A DNA stretch of 12,030 nt from CAYSLA01 sp964431685 (GTDB lineage Bacteria > Armatimonadota > UBA5829). Shown piece by piece: positions 6,257-12,030 of this stretch (position 1 is its first letter; each line of letters begins with the position of its first letter). Position numbers and translations under genes: made by a program. The stretch spans positions 1 to 12,030 of the forward strand of contig CAYSLA010000103.1 in NCBI GenBank assembly GCA_964431685.1. The letters are read 5' to 3'. Below the pieces are notes generated by a model. The model saw only the letters and a list, made by a program, of their open reading frames with translations. It had not been told where the DNA came from and searched no databases.

Positions 6257-6280
6257 AAGTGATGGGGCACCCCATCACTT
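6257..6280. promoter_or_regulatory. Perfect 11-bp inverted repeat between the HemE-like and enolase-family genes
   Basis: AAGTGATGGGG (6257-6267) and CCCCATCACTT (6270-6280) are exact reverse complements, with only CA between them. The element spans the stop codon of the HemE-like gene (6275-6277) and the start of the only sizeable gap in the operon. With a two-base centre it would make a poor RNA tetraloop unless inner pairs open. It therefore suits either a dimeric repressor site or an RNA processing or stability hairpin within the polycistronic message. No T-run follows. Confidence 0.6.
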
Positions 6281-7396
6281 GGTGATGTCTGCTTCCTTGT
6301 TGACTTCCCGGCCCGCCTCAAGAAAGGCCCCCAGATTTTCCTTCACTTTGGTATCCACCGCGGAGAATATCACCGTGATCCTCATGTCACGGAACCCCAG
6401 TGCCTCGGCGAACTCCCAGACCAGTGCCTTGACGCGATCTGGAGTTTCTCGTTCGAAATCCACCTGCGGCTGGTGAATTGTGAGTTCGATATGCGTGTGC
6501 GGCAGCGATGTCCGTAGTGGCGCCATGGCCCCGGGTATGGCCCGGGTCTGCATGACAACGATCTGTTCCCTCTCCGGGTACTCACCCCAGACGCTGTAAA
6601 GGTGGCTCGACGCACCGCAAGAGTGCAGGTTGCGCGGCAGGTTGCCGCATTTTGTGCGCACCAGGGCATCGAAGGGCATTGCGTATTCACGGTACATGTC
6701 CGCCGAGACCAGACAGGAGTTGTCGCCACCAAGACTGCACCAAGCAGTGCGTGGCCGATTGTAGAGGCGGCACATGGCATCCGAATAGCCGGCGCTGAGC
6801 TCGAAACATTTCCGCAGCAAAGCCTCAGCCAGTTCCTGATCAGCTGCCAGCACAGTGAGAAACTCGGTGCTGCCCATCAGAAAGCCGCCAAGGTCGAGGA
6901 AGCTGGGGAATGTGCTCATCCGGTGGCTGCCCCATTGATACTCTGTCCAGTTCAAAGGCGCTTGGGCGGCTCGCTGGGCGCCTACCAGCACCTGGAACTC
7001 CTCCCATTTCCGGCGATTTTCCCGCACCAGCGGATTCCGCTCCCAATCGGGCACGGACAGCCGTTCGACCTCGGCCACGCTGTTCAATCCGGCCCAGGGA
7101 TGCGCGTTCAGAGGCAGCACAAAGGAGCCGCTGAGCTCATCCCACTCCGGGTAGGCCGCGCCGAACGCGGCCGCGATGATGTTGCGACCATCGTGCTGCG
7201 GCACCGTATACCACGGCTGAGGATCGGGGCTTCCCATACCAAACTCGCCCAGGTGTTCATACACCAGCCGGGCCCGGTCCTGTTCGTAACCCGCCACTTC
7301 CTCCACGCTGGTCGTGACTGGATTCGGGCGCCCGCGGCCCATCTTCTCCACGAACCAGCCGTCCGCCAGCCAGGCACCGAGGTGGACATTTGTCAT
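6275..7396 (-). CDS. Uroporphyrinogen decarboxylase-like (HemE/MtaA fold) protein
   Basis: The 373-residue protein belongs to the URO-D superfamily of TIM-barrel proteins, which includes heme decarboxylase HemE and zinc-dependent methyltransferases such as MtaA. Recognisable parts are the region GGDNSCLVSADMYREYAMPFD (two overlapping pieces at about 223-243) and LHSCG (257-261). In the latter, His258 and Cys260 match the HxC half of the methyltransferase zinc motif. No Cys follows in the C-terminal 110 residues, so the third zinc ligand is not visible. The length and catabolic setting argue against a role in heme synthesis. Divergent URO-D-like proteins are common in sugar-degradation clusters of several environmental phyla with unknown function. 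A role in removing methyl groups from sugar substrates is a guess. The ATG lies three bases after the preceding stop, with AAGGA about ten bases upstream, so it is translationally coupled. Confidence 0.82.
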   Translation of the reverse strand: MTNVHLGAWLADGWFVEKMGRGRPNPVTTSVEEVAGYEQDRARLVYEHLGEFGMGSPDPQPWYTVPQHDGRNIIAAAFGAAYPEWDELSGSFVLPLNAHPWAGLNSVAEVERLSVPDWERNPLVRENRRKWEEFQVLVGAQRAAQAPLNWTEYQWGSHRMSTFPSFLDLGGFLMGSTEFLTVLAADQELAEALLRKCFELSAGYSDAMCRLYNRPRTAWCSLGGDNSCLVSADMYREYAMPFDALVRTKCGNLPRNLHSCGASSHLYSVWGEYPEREQIVVMQTRAIPGAMAPLRTSLPHTHIELTIHQPQVDFERETPDRVKALVWEFAEALGFRDMRITVIFSAVDTKVKENLGAFLEAGREVNKEADITK

Positions 7397-7399
7397 AAC

Positions 7400-8947
7400 T
7401 CACGATCCTTTCACGAGATACATCGCATACACCTGCGGCTGAGTCTCCCCGACACGCTTCAGTGAGACTTGCACCCTCACCGTTTTTCCGGCCAGTTCCG
7501 CTGGCGCATGTCCTTCCCAGCGGACCGGGCAGTCGAGTCCGTCCGGGTCGGCGACGGTGCCGGCGGTGAAGCCGTGGATCGGGTTGAAGCGCTCGTCGAG
7601 CAGTTCCACGGAGAGCCCGGCCACGCCGTCGGCATTGATGCGGAGTTCGCAGCCCTCCGACATGGCGACAGGCGCGGTGCATATGGCGCCCGTGTCCGTG
7701 CCGGGATTAAGCGCCAGCGCGCCCCAGCGGTCGCGCGGTAGTGTGGCCAGCGCCACCTCGGCGCGGTAATGCGCGGCGATGTCCTCGCCCCTCTGCCCGG
7801 CATTGCGCCAGCGACCGTGATAGATGCGGGTCTCGTCGCCCACATTGAGGATACCGTTGCCCTGACAGAGGATGGTGTGGAAGTCCCGCCCCGGCGCGGG
7901 TGTCACTGGCGAGTCGTCACGGTGAATGTAGGGCTGTCCGGGCGTAGCGCCGACTTCGCGGAACCGGATGCCGTCGTTGGACACCACGAGCCCTAGATCG
8001 CAGGAGATATCTCCAAATTCCACGCGATCGTGCCACAAGCCGTACACGCCGACGCAGACATTACCGAAGCTGGCCGCGCCGACGCCCATATGCACCTGGT
8101 CATAGGGTTTGGGCACGCCGCGCAGTGCTCTTTCAGCGGGTTCCGGCAGGGCAAAGGCCCACTGCCACAGATCCGGCCAGCGATCAAAATCGCAGGTCGA
8201 GTGCGCGATGCCCGTACGCCCACCCGCAGTTCCACCTTCAGCATAGGCAGCGGACCATTCGGTACCGCAGAAGACTTGCGAGTGCACTATATACTGCCCC
8301 CCATGCTTGATGAAAGAGCAGTGCTCGACGAACTGGTTAACGAACGGCATGGCGGTGACGATCCAGCGCAAGCCGTCGGGCGACACCGCGCAGGCAATAC
8401 TGGGCAGTGTGCCATATTCCGGGATGACGGGATCGCTCTGGTCGGGAAAGAACTGGTAGACCATCTTGTAGCGCCGACCCGGATCGGGATCGACCTCGTC
8501 CTTGATCACCGCCGCGCCGCTGACGATTGTGTGCGGCAGGTCGAGCGCATTGTTGTCCCGGCTGCCCTTGAAGAGCACCTGCCCGAGCGCGGGCTTGGTC
8601 CAGTGAATGCCGTCGTCGCTCTCGGCATAGCAGAGTGGCCCCTGTCCGGTCTCGTGCTCCGTTTCACCAATCAGCCAGCCTGGCTTCTTCGCGATCTGCT
8701 GCATTTTGTATGGCGGCCAGTCGGGGTTCCTGCCGCGGTGGCAGGCGTAGTACCACATGCGAAAGCGGCCGGCGTCGTGGCGCACAGTGCCGTAGAAGTG
8801 CGCCGCCAGGTTGTCCGGGGCGTTGCTCTCGGCTGGACTCGGCGCAAGCACCGGTTCGCGACGCACCGCCGGTTTGTTCAGATACAGGCAGACGTTCTTG
8901 CGCAGGGGCAGTGAAACGTCGTCAATAGCAAGCAGAGTCTGTTTCAT
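7400..8947 (-). CDS. Five-bladed beta-propeller protein, GH32/GH43-like fold, with C-terminal beta-sandwich
   Basis: The 515-residue protein shows the repeating strand pattern of the arabinanase/levansucrase/invertase propeller. Examples are RFRMWYY (61-67), ESDDGIHWTKP (109-119), SPDGLRW (189-195) and SNDGIRFREV (323-332), which are Asp-box-like blade corners, and RRYKMVYQFF (158-167). Residues about 415-513 resemble the beta-sandwich often attached to such proteins (ELRINADGVAGLSVELLD, then GHAPAELAGKTVRVQVSLK, then YAMYLV). No signal peptide is visible, so the protein is probably cytoplasmic or non-classically exported. The catalytic acids of GH32 or GH43 could not be assigned with confidence, so it may be a glycosidase, a phosphorylase or a non-catalytic relative. 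The ATG at 8947 follows GGGAGA at a normal distance and begins six bases after the GH95 remnant's stop, which places it in the same operon. Confidence 0.75.
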   Translation of the reverse strand: MKQTLLAIDDVSLPLRKNVCLYLNKPAVRREPVLAPSPAESNAPDNLAAHFYGTVRHDAGRFRMWYYACHRGRNPDWPPYKMQQIAKKPGWLIGETEHETGQGPLCYAESDDGIHWTKPALGQVLFKGSRDNNALDLPHTIVSGAAVIKDEVDPDPGRRYKMVYQFFPDQSDPVIPEYGTLPSIACAVSPDGLRWIVTAMPFVNQFVEHCSFIKHGGQYIVHSQVFCGTEWSAAYAEGGTAGGRTGIAHSTCDFDRWPDLWQWAFALPEPAERALRGVPKPYDQVHMGVGAASFGNVCVGVYGLWHDRVEFGDISCDLGLVVSNDGIRFREVGATPGQPYIHRDDSPVTPAPGRDFHTILCQGNGILNVGDETRIYHGRWRNAGQRGEDIAAHYRAEVALATLPRDRWGALALNPGTDTGAICTAPVAMSEGCELRINADGVAGLSVELLDERFNPIHGFTAGTVADPDGLDCPVRWEGHAPAELAGKTVRVQVSLKRVGETQPQVYAMYLVKGS

Positions 8948-8953
8948 AGTTGA

Positions 8954-9142
8954 TTATCTCCCATCACGGCAATCCCCTGACCCTGAATCAAGTTCAGGGG
9001 ACGACTCCCGCACATTTGCGTCGCTGTCGATCCGGAGTGGGCGGCGTGGGAACTTGAGAGCGATCTCCTGGTCGCGCGGCGACAGCAACTCGACAGTCAG
9101 CATCCCAGCCGTCATGTCCCATTCGACCGATGCCGTGATTGC
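8954..9142 (-). pseudogene. Detached C-terminal remnant of the GH95 gene in a shifted frame
   Basis: In the frame one base away from the GH95 reading frame, codons from 9142 to the TAA at 8954 encode 62 residues beginning AITASVEWDMTAGMLTVELLS. This pattern of a GGFxVDxEWxDGxLTxxxIxS-type segment is the start of the last beta-strands in GH95 proteins. The frame has no start codon or ribosome binding site of its own at this point. Its stop lies six bases before the propeller gene, where the intact GH95 gene would be expected to end. The first 31 bases overlap the last codons of the truncated frame. Confidence 0.65.
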
Positions 9143-10836
9143 GCCCCGTCTTCGTTGACCTGGTAGTCGGGCAGCCTGTCCAGCAGCGCCTGCCAGCGGC
9201 GGCGTCCGTCGGTCTCGATCCCGAGGCGCGCGCAGGCCGCGCACAGGCGGGTCAGGACTTCGCGGGCAACCGCGACGTCCATGGCGGCGTTGACAGTGAC
9301 GATCGAGGCGTCGGAGCGGTCGGGGATATTCTCGGGCGAGAGCGATGGCGCGAACACGATTTTTCCGTCCGGACCCGGAAAGAGGAAGTCCTCGTAAAAC
9401 AGTGCCACCTCGCGCAGGAAAGGCACGGCGCGGTCGCGCAGAAAGGCGTCATCGCCGGTGTACTCCCAGTAGTCGACATACAACTGGGCGAGCCACCCTG
9501 CGCCAGCTGTCCAGTTGGCCCAGCACCCGGGATGGATCTTGCCGTGGGTGCTTTGCGCAATGGGCGCGAGGATGCCGCGGCAGCCGTAAATGGCACGTGC
9601 GTTCTCGCGGTAGTCGTCGCGACAGCGGTCGTAGTAGTCAAAATAGGGGACCGCTGCTTCGGGTAGGTTGCCAGGCAGCGCGGCCCAGTAGTTCATCTGC
9701 ACGTTGATGTCGTTGTGGAAGTCGGCGGACCAGGCCGGGGCGTAGTCGCCGTTCCACAGACCCTGGAGGTTGGCCGGCAGACCTCCGGGCGCCGAGCCGC
9801 AGATGAGCAGGTAGCGCCCATATTCGAACAGGCGCTCGAGTAGCGCCGTGGGCACTTTGCCGTCGCAGGCGTCGAGCAGCAGCCGCTCGTTGCCAAGATC
9901 GCGCTCCGGCCCGCACGGCAGCTCGAGGCTCGCGCGCCGGAACAACTCGCCGTGCAAACGCACGTGGCGATCCAGGAGCGTGTCGTAGTCGGCAGGCAGC
10001 GCGTCGAGTTCGGCCTCGAGGCGCGGCAACGCGTCTTCGGCCGGCTCGTTGGCGAAGAAAGCGATCAACACCAGCGCCTCGGCCGCGTCGGCGATCTCGA
10101 TGTACGGGAGGGGAACCCAGTTATGTCCCTGCTCCACGAGCCGGCGGGTACCGCCGCGCACAACCACCTTCGCCAGAGCGCCGAACTCGCCGCCATCGTG
10201 GTAGCGACCGACCACGTGAGTCCAGCCGTCCCGTGTTTCCCCGCGGAATTCGGCCGGGATAGGTATGGGAGTCCGGGTTTTCCCCGAGCCCCAGCCGATA
10301 CTCGATTCCCGGTCGTGTGGAACAAGCGTCAGGCGGCAGGTGACCGGCGCGTCGCGTGTCACCGCGGCAATCCTTAGCGCCACCACCCCATCCGCGCGCG
10401 ACACGAACAACGGTCGCCGCCGCCGGATTCCGTCCTCGCGCCAGCTTAACCTCACCTCGCCGGTTGCAAAGTCCACCTCGCGCCGGTAGTCGGCGATCGG
10501 CGACGAAGACTCGGTCTGGAGCCGTAGTGCGCAGGCCGGATGGCAGGGATCGACCCGCGGGTTGTAGCCCGCCGCTGCCAGGGCGTCCGCCAACACCGTT
10601 TCCGCCTCGCGCCAGCGCCCGTCCCTGAGCAGCGCGCGAAGCTCGGGCAGGCACGCCGTCGTGTCCGGAACCACCGGTGGCGGCGTGCGGAACCACAGCG
10701 AGCCGTGATTGAACACCGTCAGATCATTGTAGACGTGGCCGTAGACCAGCGCGCCGACGATGCCGTTGCCGGTGGGCGAGGCGTCATCCCAGCGCGCGGC
10801 GGGCTGCAGGTTGATCATACAATGAGTCCGATTCAT
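9112..10836 (-). CDS. GH95 family glycoside hydrolase (alpha-L-fucosidase/galactosidase type), truncated by frameshift and deletion
   Basis: The 574-residue product starts at an ATG that shares ATGA with the preceding stop codon. Residues about 8-265 form the N-terminal beta-sandwich with the family opening ARWDDASPTGNGIVGALVYG (14-33). The (alpha/alpha)6 barrel begins at about 290 and includes GGLPANLQGLWNGDYAPAWS (351-370), DINVQMNYW (376-384), TAGAGWLAQLYVDYWEYTGD (443-462) and the family motif PSLSPEN (497-503), where Glu502 may be the general acid. Family members run near 750-800 residues. This frame reads normally to LPDYQVNEDG (555-564) and then ends after ten unrelated residues. The rest of the barrel, including the expected DANFG catalytic-Asp region, is absent. 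One of the two catalytic Asn (Asn421 of Bifidobacterium bifidum AfcA by my alignment) appears as Asp376. No signal peptide is seen. The product is probably inactive unless the sequence join is an assembly error. Confidence 0.8.
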   Translation of the reverse strand: MNRTHCMINLQPAARWDDASPTGNGIVGALVYGHVYNDLTVFNHGSLWFRTPPPVVPDTTACLPELRALLRDGRWREAETVLADALAAAGYNPRVDPCHPACALRLQTESSSPIADYRREVDFATGEVRLSWREDGIRRRRPLFVSRADGVVALRIAAVTRDAPVTCRLTLVPHDRESSIGWGSGKTRTPIPIPAEFRGETRDGWTHVVGRYHDGGEFGALAKVVVRGGTRRLVEQGHNWVPLPYIEIADAAEALVLIAFFANEPAEDALPRLEAELDALPADYDTLLDRHVRLHGELFRRASLELPCGPERDLGNERLLLDACDGKVPTALLERLFEYGRYLLICGSAPGGLPANLQGLWNGDYAPAWSADFHNDINVQMNYWAALPGNLPEAAVPYFDYYDRCRDDYRENARAIYGCRGILAPIAQSTHGKIHPGCWANWTAGAGWLAQLYVDYWEYTGDDAFLRDRAVPFLREVALFYEDFLFPGPDGKIVFAPSLSPENIPDRSDASIVTVNAAMDVAVAREVLTRLCAACARLGIETDGRRRWQALLDRLPDYQVNEDGAQSRHRSNGT

Positions 10837-12029
10837 TCCCACCACCCTTCCTTCCGTCCACGCCAATAGGTGGTCAGGTAGTGGAAGGGCGCCTCGCTGG
10901 ATAGCATACACTCCTGCCACCGGATATCCGGCTTGAGTTGCTGGCCGTCGGGATCAACCATCCAGCGCAGCCGCCGGCCGTCGGTCTTCGACATCAAGTC
11001 CTTAATCCAGGTAAGCGTGGATTCGCGCAGCTTGGGGCAGTGTTCGACGACCATGCACGCGCCGTCCATGATCCGGTAGAGCTGGTCCCAACGCACGTCG
11101 GAGTAGTACTCGCCGAACGTGCCGGGGAACGGCGGATTCTCGATAGGGCGGATGCCGGTCGGCTGCCAAGTGCTGTTGCGGACGTCAATGTCGATCCAGT
11201 AGTGCTGGTAACCGTCGGCGTCCATGCCCAGTTGGCAGAAGCGCCACCACCGCTTGCACATGCGGTCGAGGGTGGCTGCCTGCGCTTTCGGCGTGGCTCC
11301 GAAGACCTCGGGCAGAATCTCGGCGATGGCACCAGCAGCCATCAGGACGTAGCCGCCCAGGCAGACGCGCTCGAACATGAGCATCCGCTCCAGCCCCTGC
11401 TCCCGCCACTTGTCGAGGTCCGATTTGTCTCGCCAGTGGCTCAGCCCCGCCAGGCGCAGGGCTTCCTGCCTATACTTGTCCTCGCCCGTGACGCCCAACG
11501 CCAGAGCCTGGGCCAGCACATAAGTCGCATTGCAATAGGCCTCAGCCAGGTTCCAGTCCCGTGCATCTTTGGACTCTTTCAGATTCCATATCTGGTAGTT
11601 CCGGCCCGTCATGAAGTCGGCGATGTCGCGCAGCATCCCATCGATCGTCTGGCGTTCGGCGGTGGCCGCGATCTCCCGGAACCGGTACAGCCCCAGCAGC
11701 GCGTCGCAATACTGATCGGGAGTCGAATGATCCTTGGGCACGAGGCCGTAGGGCTTGCCCAGCCAGCCGGCGCGGCCATGCTCCCTGCCGTGGTCGTAGA
11801 TCATGCGCAGGGAATTGAGAGCGCGCAGGGCCTCGGCATAGGCCGCAGGCTCCTCAGTCGCGGTGAATCTCGCCGCCTGCGACTTCAGGTAGTTACCGGC
11901 CGAGGTGATCGAGTTCTCGAAGGTCATGCCTTCGTCCTTGGCGGCCTCACTGGTCTCAGCGCCAGCGCACCCTTCCACCTGGGCATCGCTGACTCCCTCC
12001 ATGTCAGCCCGTCCCATCGGCCGCACATG
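10833..12029 (-). CDS. Conserved protein with probable (alpha/alpha)-barrel fold, open at the window edge (5' partial)
   Basis: The frame runs without a stop from the right edge to the TGA at 10833 (about 398 codons). Helical, Trp- and Tyr-rich segments recur: NYLKSQAARFTATEEPAAYA, STPDQYCDALLGLYRF, DWNLAEAYCNATYVLAQALA, RWWRFCQLGMDADGYQHYW and YWRGRKEGWWE at the end. This is the look of an (alpha/alpha)-toroid as found in many glycoside hydrolases and polysaccharide lyases, but I cannot name the family or place catalytic residues. An internal ATG at 11927 has AAGGA seven bases upstream and could be a start. However, similar proteins usually have a segment before the NYLKSQ helix, so I favour a start outside the window. 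It overlaps the GH95 start by four bases (ATGA), so it is the first visible gene of the operon and is coupled to GH95. Confidence 0.65.
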   Translation of the reverse strand, partial: HVRPMGRADMEGVSDAQVEGCAGAETSEAAKDEGMTFENSITSAGNYLKSQAARFTATEEPAAYAEALRALNSLRMIYDHGREHGRAGWLGKPYGLVPKDHSTPDQYCDALLGLYRFREIAATAERQTIDGMLRDIADFMTGRNYQIWNLKESKDARDWNLAEAYCNATYVLAQALALGVTGEDKYRQEALRLAGLSHWRDKSDLDKWREQGLERMLMFERVCLGGYVLMAAGAIAEILPEVFGATPKAQAATLDRMCKRWWRFCQLGMDADGYQHYWIDIDVRNSTWQPTGIRPIENPPFPGTFGEYYSDVRWDQLYRIMDGACMVVEHCPKLRESTLTWIKDLMSKTDGRRLRWMVDPDGQQLKPDIRWQECMLSSEAPFHYLTTYWRGRKEGWWE

Positions 12030-12030
12030 G

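Noticed and set aside
8030..8914. 294-residue plus-strand frame
   Set aside because: It is antisense to the propeller gene, which has clear family motifs, a ribosome binding site and operon spacing.
8974..9000. Hairpin CCCTGAA/TTCAGGG as a terminator between GH95 and the propeller gene
   Set aside because: It is short, lies inside the coding remnant and has no T-run. The six-base gap to the next gene argues for read-through.
8954..9160. Programmed ribosomal frameshift in GH95
   Set aside because: A frameshift alone would not explain the missing part of the barrel. The GGGG run near 9144-9147 is short and no downstream pseudoknot was noticed.
1..12030. CRISPR arrays, transposases, prophage genes, tRNAs
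   Set aside because: None was seen on either strand; no spaced direct repeats of CRISPR size and no recognisable integrase or transposase motifs.

Overview
This is a bacterial window with two parts. Positions 1-3550 are a housekeeping-type block. It holds the 3' end of a 23S rRNA, a 5S rRNA, a strong rho-independent terminator, a secreted orphan protein on the minus strand, a DUF1844 gene coupled to a membrane-anchored TPR gene, and a cold-shock protein. The DUF1844 and cold-shock genes each have a good sigma70-type promoter (extended -10, 17-base spacer). The lineage cannot be fixed from this. DUF1844, many GTG starts and the type of catabolic cluster fit groups such as Armatimonadota, Planctomycetota, Verrucomicrobiota/Lentisphaerota or Hydrogenedentota. 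My weak first guess is Armatimonadota, and a search with the 23S and 5S fragments would settle it.

Positions 3551-3984 hold no convincing gene, only a few possible hairpins. From 3985 to the right edge lies one minus-strand operon whose promoter is outside the window. In transcription order it encodes: a probable (alpha/alpha)-barrel protein that is open at the window edge; a GH95 (alpha-L-fucosidase/galactosidase family) glycoside hydrolase; a five-bladed beta-propeller protein of the GH32/GH43-like fold with a C-terminal beta-sandwich; a uroporphyrinogen-decarboxylase-like (HemE/MtaA fold) protein; an enolase-superfamily (mandelate racemase subgroup) probable acid-sugar dehydratase; and a D-isomer-specific 2-hydroxyacid dehydrogenase. 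Spacing is tight throughout: an ATGA overlap, gaps of 6, 3 and 45 bases, and an 8-base overlap.

The likely theme is release of a sugar or methyl-sugar from a glycan, followed by oxidation and dehydration of the acid sugar. That pathway is inferred. Neither a transporter nor a corrinoid protein is in the window.

The most notable observation is that the GH95 gene is broken. Its reading frame runs normally to the motif before the last part of the catalytic barrel, then jumps to another frame that encodes only the final beta-strands. Roughly 150-180 codons, including the expected catalytic Asp region, are missing. Several of the enzymes also carry non-standard residues at catalytic positions: Tyr for Glu in the dehydrogenase, Gly for the second Lys of KxK in the enolase-family protein, Asp for one of two Asn in GH95, and no visible third zinc ligand in the HemE-like protein.
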